From NCBI RefSeq assembly GCF_040958095.1, contig NC_091173.1, forward strand, positions 15,909,530 to 15,973,529: 64,000 nt of DNA, given 5' to 3'. Both the position numbers and the translations under genes were made by a program. Of the stretch, positions 1 through 13,249 are shown one piece after another. Position 1 is the first letter of the stretch. Every line of letters begins with the position of its first letter. Below the pieces are notes generated by a model. It saw only the letters and a program-made list of their open reading frames with translations. It did no database searches and had not been told where the DNA came from. The DNA comes from Procambarus clarkii (Eukaryota > Arthropoda > Malacostraca > Decapoda > Cambaridae).

Positions 1-1260
1 GACACTCACATAAGACAGGATACTGACAGCTTATCCTACGATATTCATAACAAGAATGAACTTATAAATATCAAATAAGCCTTTTTTAACAAGCGGGAGA
101 TACTGGCAGATTATGTTGGTATATTTACTGTATTTTCTTCCACAGATGTGGCCATTTATTTACATAGCGCTAGCAGGTATATAAACATTTTCTTCCGTCC
201 TGTGTGGACAATGTTAGATACGTTAAGCCTAAGTCCAGTGAGAGCTCTTTTGTTTTGGATCAAGTCTTGGTATTAGCGTTGTAAAAATAAGTTAGAGTGG
301 CTTCACTCTTGTGCTTCCCAATACAGGTGATGTGACCCCCAGGCTCCGCACCTCCACCCCTCACACCACACACCTCAGACCTCAGACTTCAGACCTCAGA
401 CCTCAGACCTCAGACACAGGCCTAGCGCACCCACATGATTTAGTGCTGAATTTCTCTCTATATGCAGTCAGCTATTATTTTCACTGTTGTCTCTTACCTA
501 AAATGATCAACATTCTCTCATTATTAATTAACCTCTTTGTCTACTTTAATAGATTGTGACTTTACAGCCCTGAGGTCAACGTCGACCATTTGTCACCACC
601 ATCTTGACAGGCTGAGACCTTGTAGTTGATGCTCTGTTGTTGCTGGACTCCTTACACTGTGGCGCGTCATCATCTGCCTCCTTGGATTACGTCGTCCTCA
701 GCTCGGAACTAACTAACTACCGGTACTGAGGGACTGACTCCAGACGCCGTCGGATTTTGCAGAGTTAAACTTGTCGATTAATGCGTTGAATCATATTACT
801 AAAACTTGTATATGAGCACACGAGGCCGGAACCCGGGCCCATTCCGGCCGAGCCTCGCCACACACACAAGAATACACGACAAATCAAAATACAGGAACAC
901 GGAAAATTATTGATGAAACATTATCCATTCACGTTATTTTTCCGTTGTTTTGGTAGATCCACTTATCTACTTTATTTCAGCTAGTAACGAGATAAAATAA
1001 CCTCTGAACTCACTACAACTCCGTCTTGCAAGTTGAAATATCTCTTACAAATCAATAATTACGATACATTCCTTCTTTCAGCTGCCTGTCCTGTCACCTG
1101 TGTCACTCTGCCAGTCAGCGTGACGGGCCCATCATTAACTGACGAACTGACACCTAAATGGCTACTTGATGAGACAAATAAGAGGTCAGTTATAAAGAGG
1201 GAGAAGAGGGGACACTGCTGGCACGGACTCGAATAATAACATTTTCTCGCTGAACTGTAT
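1..1260. other. Unassigned, mostly single-copy DNA
   Basis: No convincing gene. It contains a short CAGACCT-type tandem (about 366-416) and a GC-rich hairpin at 822-856. The short open frames (311-559, 1033-1265) have no domain text and unremarkable composition. Confidence 0.5.
822..856. repeat. GC-rich hairpin
   Basis: The arms GGCCGGAA and TTCCGGCC flank a CCCGGGCCCA loop, with outer GAGGC/GCCTC able to extend the stem past a 2-nt bulge. It is isolated in AT-rich sequence. Confidence 0.55.
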
Positions 1261-1278
1261 TTCAAGTGAGGAAGAGAA

Positions 1279-2270
<992 letters not shown>

Positions 2271-2384
2271 TTTACCTCTTTTGTGGGTCTACACCCTGTG
2301 TCACTTTAGTTATGTAGTATATCCGATCTGGCCTCATCTTGTCTACACCGGGGATGGAAGTCTTCTGTATATGAAAGTTAAGAG

Positions 2385-2388
<4 letters not shown>

Positions 2389-2465
<77 letters not shown>
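2389..2465. repeat. (TA)n microsatellite
   Basis: About 77 bp of pure TA directly abutting the 80-bp interspersed unit at 2474. Confidence 0.97.
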
Positions 2466-2470
<5 letters not shown>

Positions 2471-2473
2471 TTA

Positions 2474-2555
2474 TAGGGAGTACCACCTCTGGCTGGAAGA
2501 ATGGGACCCATAGCCTCGGAGGAAACCACACATAGCGCATTAGAGGGAATGTTTA
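2474..2555. repeat. 80-bp interspersed unit next to (TA)n, copy 1
   Basis: Starts GGGAGTACCACCTCTGGC and ends GGGAATGTTTA. Near-identical copies occur at 28075-28133 (partial) and 40885-40963. Each sits against a (TA)n tract, and two lie beside RPDG-type polymerase fragments. Confidence 0.8.
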
Positions 2556-2584
2556 GGTCCCCTCCAATACTGTTTCTGTGTGCT

Positions 2585-3170
2585 TTTCTCCTACCACCAC
2601 CTTCCTTTTGATTTTTTTTGCCTTATTATGTATTTAAAGGTTACATGATATACATTGGTTGATATAAAGAGTGCATAAATGTTATGGATCTCTTGAAGCT
2701 CCTCCGCTTCTGGACAGGAACCGAGAATGCAGCAGGCGCTTCCCCTCTGGATTGCCACACTGAGGCGCTGAAACAAAAAACTGGCAGCTCTTGGGTCTCT
2801 GGTGACGTCAATGAGCTTGGAGCCCAATTCCTTGAGAAATCCCAAGGCACTCTTTCCTTAGGGGCCATGCGTCTCAGACGCTATGGGGAACAAAGGTGTA
2901 TTGACCTTCCAATCGCCTGTATTTGGCTGAATTTGCTATTTCCCTGTGGTTGGCCGCCCCACCTGCTTGATCAGCTCCGAGGTGTACATAGGTGTCAGCC
3001 AGGGTCGATACACATGTGTAGTCCCACACCAACTGTCTACCCTCCTTCCAGGAGTATATGGTGATGCCATCAGGGCGAAGTGCGGGGAAATCCGGGTTTT
3101 GGACCCCTAGGATACGAGGTTCTCTCTCCGCTGGGCACTGAGCTGAGACGAGGCTTCTCTTGATGATTTT
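2585..3170 (-). pseudogene. LINE-like polymerase C-terminal fragment (RPDG/WD type), copy 1
   Basis: The minus-strand reading contains RPDGITIYSWKEGRQLVWDY followed by TCVSTLADTY, then an Ala-rich stretch, KYRRLEGQYTFVPHSV and, after breaks, an FQR(L)SVA-like segment. This order is familiar from the C-terminal part of pol-like proteins common in bivalves, corals and decapods. The spaced RPD...WD pattern could be a PD-(D/E)XK-type endonuclease core; that is inference. Frameshifts and stops make it a relic. The (TA)n at 3171 truncates it. Confidence 0.6.
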
Positions 3171-3171
3171 A

Positions 3172-3246
<75 letters not shown>
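3171..3246. repeat. (TA)n microsatellite
   Basis: About 75 bp of pure TA flanking the fold-back element at 3247. Confidence 0.97.
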
Positions 3247-3250
<4 letters not shown>

Positions 3251-3412
3251 AAAAAAACACAAAGAAATGGGAAGAGAGATGAACGTTTCGGCCTGTTAAA
3301 GCCGTTGTCAACACCAGACAGTCTGAGTCAGACAGTTTGAGTCTGTTGTTGACAACGGCTTTAACAGGCCGAAACGTTCATTTCTCTTCCCATTTCTTTG
3401 TGGTTTTTCCGC
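3247..3412. mobile_element. Fold-back element with about 80-bp inverted arms
   Basis: The left arm (3247 to about 3326) and right arm (about 3334-3412) are near-perfect reverse complements, starting GCGGAAAAA and ending TTTTTCCGC. The element lies between two (TA)n tracts. Each arm contains a TTGACAA - stem - GAAACG motif (3349-3376 on plus) like that of the Penelope-associated hammerhead folds. Confidence 0.85.
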
Positions 3413-3444
3413 ATACAAATGATCAGTGTTTAGTGATCGTCAAT

Positions 3445-3544
<100 letters not shown>

Positions 3545-3559
3545 TTACAAGTTATTCAT

Positions 3560-4020
3560 TGGTTATAATAATGGAAAGTTAAAAATTGTGGATCTTCTGG
3601 AGTTCCTCAGCTTCCGGACAGGAACTGAGGACACAGCAGGCATTTCCCCTCTGGATAGCCACACTGAGGCGTTGAAACATGTAGCTGGCAGCTCTTGGGT
3701 CTCTGGTGGCGTCATCGAGCATGGAACCCAATTCCCTGAAAAACCTCAAGGTGCTCCTACCCGAAGGGCTGAGTGTCTCAGATGCTATATGGGGACTCGC
3801 GTGTACTGATTTCCAGTTGCTTGCACTTGTTTGATTGTGTTGTTCCCCTGTCGTTAGTCGCACCATCTGCCTGATCAGCTGTCAGGTGTATATAGGTGTC
3901 AGCTAGGGTGTATACACATGTGTAGTCCCACACCAGCTGTCTGCCCCTCTTCCCGGGGTATATTGTGATGCCATCTGGGGCAAGTATGAGATCATCGGAG
4001 GGTTAATGGGCTGTTAGGAT
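3560..4020 (-). pseudogene. LINE-like polymerase C-terminal fragment, copy 2
   Basis: The minus strand reads FFRELGSMLDDATRDPRAAS, then [17 protein letters not shown] and PEAEELQKI. This is the extreme C-terminal part of the same polymerase type as copy 1, and about 80% alike by eye. An open frame of 95 codons (3866-3579) survives; upstream text is broken. Confidence 0.65.
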
Positions 4021-4027
4021 CTCAGGT

Positions 4028-6268
4028 TCCATTTCCCCGTCAAGCACAGCTCCACTACCCCGTCAAGCACAGCTCTACTACCCCGTCAAGCACAGCTCTA
4101 CTATCCCGTCAAGCACAGCTCTACTACCCCGTCAAGCACAGCTCCACTACCTTCATCAAGCACAGCTCCACTACCCCGTCAAGCACAGCTCTACTACCCC
4201 GTCAAGCACAGCTCTACTACCCCGTCAAGCACAGCTCTACTACCCCGTCAAGCACAGCTCCACTATCCCGTCAAGCACAGCTCTACTACCTTCATCAAGC
4301 ACAGCTCCACTACCCCGTCAAGCACAGCTCTACTACCCCGTCAAGCACAGCTCCACTATCCCGTCAAGCACAGCTCTACTACCTTCATCAAGCACAGCTC
4401 CACTACCCCGTCAAGCACAGCTCCACTATCCCGTCAAGCACAGCTCTACTACCTTCATCAAGCACAGCTCTACTACCTTCATCAAGCACAGCTCTACTAC
4501 CCCGTCAAGCACAGCTCTACTACCTTCATCAAGCACAGCTCTACTACCTTCATCAAGCACAGCTCTACTACCCCGTCAAGCACAGCTCTACTACCTTCAT
4601 CAAGCACAGCTCCACTATCCCGTCAAGCACAGCTCTACTACCTTCGTCAAGCACAGCTCCACTACCTTCGTCAAGCACAGCTCCACTACCTTCGTCAAGC
4701 ACAGCTCTACTACCTTCATCAAGCACAGCTCTACTACCCCGTCAAGCACAGCTCTACTACCTTCACCAAGCACAGCTCCACTCCCCTCGTCAAGCACAGC
4801 TCCACTACCCCGTCAAGCACAGCTCCACTACCCCGTCAAGCTCAGCTCTACTACCTTCACCAAGCACAGCTCCACTCCCCTCGTCAAGCACAGCTCCACT
4901 ACCTTCGTCAAGCACAGCTCTACTACCCCGTCAAGCACAGCTCTACTACCTTCACCAAGCACAGCTCCACTCCCCTCGTCAAGCACAGCTCCACTACCTT
5001 CGTCAAGCACAGCTCTACTACCCCGTCAAGCACAGCTCTACTACCTTCGTCAAGCACAGCTCCACTACCTTCGTCAAGCACAGCTCCACTACCTTCGTCA
5101 AGCACAGCTCCACTACCTTCGTCAAGCACAGCTTCACTCCCCTCGTCAAGCACAGCTCCACTACCCCGTCAAGCACAGCTCCACTCCCCTCGTCAAGCAC
5201 AGCTCCACTCCCCCGTCAAGCTCAGCTCCACTACCCCGTCAAGCTCAGCTCCACTACCCCGTCAAGCTCAGCGCCACTCCCCTCGTCAAGCACAGCTCCA
5301 CTACCCCGTCAAGCTCAGCTCCACTACCCCGTCAAGCTCAGCTCCACTCCCCTCGTCAAGCACAGCTCCACTACCCAGTCAAGCTCAGCTCCACTACCCC
5401 GTCAAGCTCAGCGCCACTCCCCTCGTCAAGCACAGCTCCACTACCCCGTCAAGCTCAGCTCCACTCCCCCGTCAAGCTCAGCTCCACTACCCCGTCAAGC
5501 TCAGCTCCACTACCCCGTCAAGCTCAGCTCCACTACCCCGTCAAGCTCAGCGCCACTCCCCTCGTCAAGCTCAGCTCCACTACCCCGTCAAGCTCAGCTC
5601 CACTACCCCGTCAAGCACAGCGCCACTCCCCTCGTCAAGCTCAGCTCCACTACCCCGTCAAGCTCAGCTCCACTACCCCGTCAAGCACAGCGCCACTCCC
5701 CTCGTCAAGCATAGCTCCACTACCCCGTCAAGCTCAGCTCCACTCCCCTCGTCAAGGACAGTTCCACTACCCCGTCAAGCTCAGCTCCACTCCCCTCGTC
5801 AAGCATAGCTCCACTACCCCGTCAAGCTCAGCGCCACTCCCCTCGTCAAGCACAGCTCCACTACCCCGTCAAGCTCAGCTCCACTCCCCTCGTCAAGCAC
5901 AGCTCCACTACCCCGTCAAGCTCAGCTCCACTCCCCTCGTCAAGCACAGCTCCACTCCCCCGTCAAGCACAGCTCCAATACCCCGTCAAGCACAGCTCCA
6001 CTACCCCGTCAAGCTCAGCTCCACTCCCCTCGTCAAGCACAGCTCCACTACCCCGTCAAGCACAGCTCCACTCCCCTCGTCAAGCACAGCTCCACTCCCC
6101 CGTCAAGCTCAGCTCCACTACCCCGTCAAGCACAACTACACTCCCCCGTCAAGCTCAGCTCCACTACCCCGTCAAACACAGCTCCACTACCCCGTCAAGC
6201 TCAGCTTTACTACCCCGTCAAGCACAGCTCTACTCCCCCGTCAAGCTCAGCTCCACTCCCCCGTCAAT
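4028..6268. repeat. 2.2-kb minisatellite, 23/24-bp unit
   Basis: The basic unit is CCCCGTCAAGCACAGCTCCA plus CTA (23 bp). 24-bp variants start CCTTC(A/G)TCAAG. The first half is dominated by AAGCACAGCTCT, the second by AAGCTCAGCTCC. Minus-strand LDEGSGAV frames arise from the 24-bp units and are not genes. Confidence 0.97.
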
Positions 6269-6439
6269 ACTCACAGGGAACCTGACTTTGAGTCTCCTAT
6301 CCCGTCTCACAAACAGGTTAATCTGGGTTAACTTGGGTTAATCTGGTTAATCTCAGGGGCTGGGGTATCCCTCAACACTGAGAAAACACGCCAGACAAAG
6401 CTCTGCTGAGTTGAGCCGCTTTACTTACAGCAGACAATA

Positions 6440-6838
6440 GTGTGGTGGTGGTGGTGGTCGTGGTGGTGGAGGCAGTGGTGGTGGTGGTGGTGGTGGTGAT
6501 GGTGGTGGTGATGGTGGTGATGGTGGTGGTGGTGGTGGTCGTGGTGGTGGAGGCAGTGGTGGTGGTGGTGGTCGTGGTGGTGGAGGCAGTGGTGGTGGTG
6601 GTGGTGATGGTGGTGGTGGTGGTGATGGTGGTGGTGGTGGTGGTGATGGTGGTGGTGGTTGTAGTGGTGGTAGTGGTGGTGGTGGAGGCGGTGGTGGTGG
6701 TGGCGGTAGTGGTGGTGGTGCAGCGGTGGTGGTGGTGGTGGTGGTGGTGGTGGTGGTGGTGGTGGTGGTGGAGGCGGTGGTGGTGGTGGCGGTAGTGGTG
6801 GTGGTGGTGGCGGTAGTGGTGGTGGTGGTGGTCGTGGT
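6440..6838 (+). repeat. (GGT)n trinucleotide array
   Basis: About 400 bp of GGT interrupted by GAT, CGT and GAGGCA. It produces poly-Val, Trp, His, Thr and Pro frames in various registers. Confidence 0.97.
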
Positions 6839-6841
6839 GTA

Positions 6842-7110
6842 GCGGGGAGTCACAGACAAGTCTCACATTAACAACATAAACAGTCGATGTTTAAGTCATA
6901 ATGGTGTCCTATAACCGCCACAGACGTCTGACATACGCAGTTATACGCCGACACAATTATTTTTGGGGTAACTTCGGAACGGGGAAAAAAAATGCAGTTT
7001 TTTTCACAAAATTTCGTTCACCTCAATTGAGGACTGTGGAATAGTGCAGTGATTATGATCCCATTGTTAAGCTGACGAGCTGACAGGATGTTTGTGTGCC
7101 CGGGGCGCAC
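6842..7110. other. Short single-copy interval
   Basis: No gene, repeat or domain recognised. Confidence 0.4.
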
Positions 7111-7121
7111 CTCACCCCAGA

Positions 7122-7606
7122 CACCCAGTCACTGTGGTGAGGGAGGCAGGCGGCCCCACCAGTCACTGTAGTGAGGGAGGAAGGCGGCCTCACCAGTCAC
7201 TGTGGTGAGGGAGGCAGGCGACCCCACCAGTCACTGTGGTGAGGGAGGCAGGCGGCCCCACCAGTCACTGTGGTGAGGGAGGAAGGCGGCCTCACCAGTC
7301 ACTGTGGTGAGGGAGGCAGGCGACCTCACCAGTCACTGTAGTGAGGAAGGCAGGCGGCCTCACCAGTCACTGTGGTGAGGGAGGCAGGCGGCCTCACCAG
7401 TCACTGTAGTGAGGGAGGAAGGCGGCCTCACCAGTCACTGTGGTGAGGGAGGCAGGCGACCTCACCAGTCACTGTAGTGAGGAAGGCAGGCGGCCTCACC
7501 AGTCACTGTAGTGAGGGAGGAAGGCGGCCTCACCAGTCACTGTGGTGAGGGAGGCAGGCGGCCTCACCAGTCACTGGTGAGGGAGGCAGGCGGCCTCACC
7601 AGTCAC
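7122..7606. repeat. 34-bp minisatellite with a hairpin in each unit
   Basis: About 14 units of GGTGAGGGAGGCAGGCGGCC plus TCACCAGTCACTGT. CCTCACCA and TGGTGAGG are reverse complements across the GTCACTG spacer, so each unit can fold. Confidence 0.95.
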
Positions 7607-7724
7607 AAAATAACAACAGTGAATGTGGTGTGAGCTGCAACAGTGACAATATTGGACGGGAGGGGGGGGGGTTGTAAATATTAACCCCAGCCTACACAAG
7701 GTCAAAAGGACGGCCAAACTTGAT

Positions 7725-8392
<668 letters not shown>

Positions 8393-8395
<3 letters not shown>

Positions 8396-8779
8396 GTACC
8401 TAGTAGCCAGAACTCACTTCTCAGCCTACTATTCAAGGCCCGATTTGCCTAATAAGCCAAGTTTTCCTGAATTAATATATTTACTATAATTTTTTTCTTA
8501 TGAAATGATAAAGCAACCCTTTTCTCTATGTATGAAGTCAATTTTTTTTTATTGGAGTTAAAATTAGCGTAGATATATGACCGAACCTAACCAACCCTAC
8601 CTAACCTAACCTAACCTATATTTATAGGTAAGGTTAGGTTAGGTAGCCAAAAAAAGCTAGGTTAGGTTAGGTTAGGTAGGTTAGGTAGACGAAAAAACAT
8701 TACTTCATGAAAACTTGGCTTATTAGGCAAATCGGGCCTTGAATAGTAGGCTGAGAAGTGCGTTCTGGCTATTAGGTAC

Positions 8780-8782
<3 letters not shown>
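8393..8782. mobile_element. TTAGG-containing MITE/fold-back element, copy 2
   Basis: About 390 bp, same family as the preceding copy, with TIRs starting GTCGTACCTAGTAGCC. The interior has CCTAACC runs followed by AGGTTAGGTTAGG runs, an inverted telomere-like core. A (TA)n of about 30 bp separates the two copies and another tract of about 50 bp follows (8783-8834). Confidence 0.9.

Positions 8783-8834
<52 letters not shown>
8783..8834. repeat. (TA)n microsatellite
   Basis: About 52 bp of pure TA at the right end of MITE copy 2. Confidence 0.95.
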
Positions 8835-8839
<5 letters not shown>

Positions 8840-8930
8840 TTACATTTATCTCCTTAGTCATAATATAGTAATATAAAGACTATTACAATGACCGATTACA
8901 TGCTTTCTATTATTAACGTCTTCCTCCTTA

Positions 8931-9112
8931 ACAGACCAGTCAACAGTTAAGTGGGGTAGAGGAGTTGCTTAACAGACCAGTCAACAGTTAAGTGGGGTAG
9001 AGGAGTTGCTTAACAGACCAGTCAACAGTTAAGTGGGGTAGAGGAGTTGCTTAACAGACCAGTCAACAGTTAAGTGGGGTAGAGGAGTTGCTTAACAGAC
9101 CAGTCAACAGTT
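8931..9112. repeat. 41-bp tandem repeat, about 4.4 units
   Basis: Units start AACAGACCAGTCAACAGTTA and continue AGTGGGGTAGAGGAGTTGCTT. They are essentially identical, implying recent expansion. Confidence 0.97.
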
Positions 9113-9477
9113 AAAGAGCGATAGAGGCGCTGTTAGCGTTTATAATTCTCAGTTATAAGTAATCGTGAAATCATTCATCTCACCACAGTAACTTGTGGTG
9201 AGATGAGAAGACTGGAGGCCGAACAGTTACCACCACTCGCCCATTACCAACACTTCAACACACTTTTCTAATACAAGTAATACTTATGTACAGTTTATAT
9301 TTTCTTTATTATATCCGCGCCTTCTTTATTTAGATGATGGGTATTAAAAAAGAAAATTAAACATAGTTGTAAGTTTATTAAAAAAATTAACATTCTCAAC
9401 TTATAAAATAGTAATTATTTACATCTATATTGCACAAGATTATCACAGTCAATATCTCCGTCTTCCAACTATAGGGA

Positions 9478-9890
9478 CACCAGGCGTGGGCGGTGTGAGG
9501 GGTAGGTGGGCGGGGTGAGGGTAGGTGGGCGGGGTGAGGGTAGGTGGGCGGTATGAGGGTAGGTGGGCGGTGTGAGTGTAGGGGGGCAGTGTGAGTGCAG
9601 GTGGGCGGAAGTGTGTGTGGGTGGTGTGAGCGTAAGTTGGCATGGGCGTCCGCGGAATATGTGTGTACTGGACACAGGTGGCGTGGAAATAGGTAGGCAT
9701 CCAGGGCGTAGTAGGAAGGGGGTGCGGTTTAGGGTACGGAAGTGAACACGCTTCACCCCGTGCTATCATCAACACGAGGGTACTACTGCTGACGTTGTAT
9801 GCTGGGGGCGTGGGTGGCAGGGGCGAAGGTGGCAGGGGCGTGGTTGGCATGGGCGTGGATGGTGGGGGCGTCACTATGAAAGTGAAGAAC
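9478..9890. repeat. GGTGGGCGG-type degenerate minisatellites
   Basis: Two stretches (about 9478-9660 and 9800-9870) of G-rich imperfect units of roughly 18-20 bp (GGTAGGTGGGCGGKRTGAG). The open frame on the minus strand is a repeat product. Confidence 0.85.
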
Positions 9891-9939
9891 CTGAGGGGGA
9901 AACAGATTACACGGTAAACATTTGCGGCCATAAAATAAA

Positions 9940-9943
<4 letters not shown>

Positions 9944-10011
<68 letters not shown>
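9944..10011. repeat. (TA)n microsatellite
   Basis: About 68 bp of pure TA. Confidence 0.97.
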
Positions 10012-10014
<3 letters not shown>

Positions 10015-10129
10015 GGAATGTTAAATATTTTCGTCGCGCCAAGACAAAGAAGAAACGATTTCGGCAAAATTTAGTGACAAATGACTTCAATTTTAAACAA
10101 ATAAAAATTATATTTACTATATATATTCT

Positions 10130-10620
10130 TGATTTAAACTTTAATATTAAAATAATTGTAAATATTAAAATACTTTTAAACATTAAAATAATTATAAATA
10201 TTAAAATACTTGTAAATATTAAAATACTTTTAAATATTAAAATAATTGTAGATATTAAAATAATTGTAAATATTAAAATAATCTTAATATTAATATGCAA
10301 ATAATAAGATACGTGTTAATAATATGTTTGTAAATACTGTATTAAGATACTTGTAATTATTAAGGTACTGTACTTAGGATACTTGTAATTATTAAAGTAC
10401 TGTACTTAGGATACTTGTAATTATTAAGGTACTGTACTTAGGATACTTGTAATTATTAAGGTACTGTACTTGTAAATATTAAGCTACTTGAAAATATTAA
10501 GATATTTGTAAATATTAAACTACATGTAAATATTAAGATATTTATAAATATTAAGATATTTGTAAATATTAACCTTCATGTAAATATTAAGATATTGTAT
10601 ATATTAAACTACTTGTAAAT
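10130..10620. repeat. AT-rich minisatellite, about 18-bp unit
   Basis: Degenerate TAAATATTAAAATACTTG units run for about 480 bp. In the middle (about 10330-10470) a longer unit with TAAGGTACTGTACTTAGGAT appears. It lies about 140 bp beyond the last Msx exon seen. Confidence 0.9.
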
Positions 10621-10756
10621 ACTGTATATGGCTGACTAAGCCTTAAAAAACAGACGAATCTAACAAACAATTACAGTTCTCTTCGGGCGTCAAATAAAGG
10701 TCCATAAACGTGCCCTTTACAAGCAAACATTTGAATAATTCCGCGGCGACACTCAC

Positions 10757-11628
<872 letters not shown>

Positions 11629-11715
11629 CTTGGCAAGAGGTAGCAGGTCACAGCGGCGTGGTCTCCACAGCACGAAGGTAATGTGAAATCTAGCGCGCCG
11701 TTATGAAGGTTGGCA

Positions 11716-11721
11716 TTTATA
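11716..11721 (-). promoter_or_regulatory. TATA box of the Msx gene
   Basis: The minus strand reads CATATAAATG about 90 nt upstream of the start codon. A weak initiator-like TTTCACA lies near 11684-11688, giving a 5' UTR of about 55-60 nt. Position and orientation fit; no transcript evidence is available. Confidence 0.6.
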
Positions 11722-11779
11722 TGATGATGGAGGCGCAAGAGGCGGGGCCAACATGCTCAGGGAGGAGTCGAGGGAAACA

Positions 11780-11784
11780 CCAAT
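11780..11784 (+). promoter_or_regulatory. CCAAT box (inverted relative to Msx)
   Basis: CCAAT lies on the plus strand about 60 bp upstream of the TATA box. Either orientation is common for this element. Confidence 0.35.
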
Positions 11785-11974
11785 CAGGTAGCACGTCACT
11801 CCCTCACATTATGGCGGATTCCAACAATGCTAACAAAATTATTTCTCAAACACTTGGCTCATATTCGTTATATTCTCATAACACACCAAGACATACTTAC
11901 ATACTTTAAATATAACATCACTTATAGAGACGTAAAATAAAATCATATTAATACAATTCTTAATAATAGCAGAA

Positions 11975-12125
11975 AGCGGCGATGGCAGCGTGGCCCATCC
12001 ATCGCGGGCGAGGAGCCAGGCTCCGCCCCCTCCGTCCTAAGTAAACACCAGAGGGCGGCTCATTCGCCAGCCGCCGCCTCCCGCCATCAGCGCCACTTGC
12101 GCCGCCACCAAGTACCGTAAAATAA
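11975..12125. promoter_or_regulatory. GC/CpG-rich block upstream of Msx with GC boxes
   Basis: A compositional island in otherwise AT-rich surroundings, containing CTCCGCCCC (GC-box-like) and several CGCC/GCCG runs. It lies about 300-400 bp upstream of the inferred start site, and is not tandem or transposon-like. Likely proximal regulatory DNA of the homeobox gene. Confidence 0.5.
12045..12059 (+). promoter_or_regulatory. CTCF-like site
   Basis: ACACCAGAGGGCGGC matches the CTCF core (CCASYAGRGGGCRS) except for the first base. It sits in the GC-rich block upstream of the homeobox gene, where insulator factors often bind. Motif match only. Confidence 0.4.
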
Positions 12126-12647
12126 ACATGTTGATTTATTAGATTTCATATTTTAGCACGGAGTACGGGAATTTGGGAGGGAAAACTTCTCGTGGCCCGA
12201 GTTCTGGTGCAGTAAGTCGCTATTTTGATATACCGCCGACATTAGCATAGCGGAGTGCCGCCCGCCGCGATGTGCCGCCACTCCTGGCTCGAGTGGATGA
12301 CTCGCACTCGAAAATCCGCCGCGTAATAGAATTTTTGCATTTTCCCTGACGAATAATTCTGGTGGGTTGTTGTGTAACTTTCCGTGTGGAATGCGCTAAG
12401 ACGCACACTGCTGTAATAGGCAGACAGTTTAATGCCGCAGTATTTAACCCAGCTGGGAGGTGCCTTGTCCTCCCTGGCCCAATTGTACAAGTAATTAAAA
12501 AAAATATTATGTACCATTAAAGGTCTCCAGTTTTCATTTATCTGAACATGGAAAATAAAATGCACACTAAATGTAAAATAACAAAAAATTAATAAACAAC
12601 AAAAGTAACTCACGATGGCTAAAAAATTGCTTAAAATATTTTACAGT

Positions 12648-12650
<3 letters not shown>
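12126..12650. other. Single-copy upstream flank of Msx
   Basis: No open frame of substance. It has a GC-rich stretch at about 12235-12330 and several TAAT/ATTA cores that homeodomain proteins could bind. Could hold enhancers. Confidence 0.35.
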
Positions 12651-12651
<1 letters not shown>

Positions 12652-12697
<46 letters not shown>

Positions 12698-12710
12698 GTG
12701 TGTGTGTGTA
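12652..12710. repeat. (TA)n followed by (TG)n
   Basis: About 42 bp of TA then about 12 bp of GT. Confidence 0.95.
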
Positions 12711-12839
12711 AATCACGAATTAATTAACACGATGAACAAAGTGAGTGTCAGACCACGAAGGAAGGATTAAAACAGGAATTTCCTTAGGTACTTTCGTATT
12801 TAATAATACATCTTCACAAGGATGGGATGGGGGTCCCAT

Positions 12840-13235
12840 CCCATCGGTTGGTATCCTGGGAGACTGCTGGTGTCCTGTGGGGTCTTCTGGTGTGATGGAT
12901 GTCTGCAGGTGTCTGCTGGAGTCCTGGGTTGTCTTCTGGTGGCCTGGGTTGTCTGATGGTGTCCTGGGTTGTCTGATGGTGTCCTGGGTTGTCTGATGGT
13001 GTCCTGGGTTATCTGTTGTTGTATAGGGTTGTCAGCTAATGTCCTGGGTTGTCTGCTAATGTCCTAGGTTGTCTGCAAGTGTCTAGGTTGTCTTGGGGGT
13101 CTGCTGGTGTCTTGGATTGTCTTCTGGTGTCCTGGTTGTCTTCTGGTGTCCTGGGTTACTGTTGGTGTACAGGGTTGTCTGTTAGTGTCCTTAGTTGTCT
13201 GCTGGTGTCCTGGGATCTCTGCTGGTGTCCTGGGG
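12840..13235. repeat. About 20-bp minisatellite (GGTGTCCTGGGTTGTCTG)
   Basis: About 18 imperfect units of TGGTGTCCTGGGTTGTCTGA. It yields Val/Cys/Trp/Leu-rich frames without biological meaning. Confidence 0.92.
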
Positions 13236-13249
13236 GTCTGTGTTTATAA

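Noticed and set aside
4028..6268. CRISPR-like regular repeats here and in other arrays
   Set aside because: Units are directly contiguous with no unique spacers, no cas genes exist and the genome is eukaryotic. These are minisatellites.
6372..6866. His/Thr/Pro/Val-rich open frames of 117-164 codons
   Set aside because: They are translations of a (GGT)n array in different registers.
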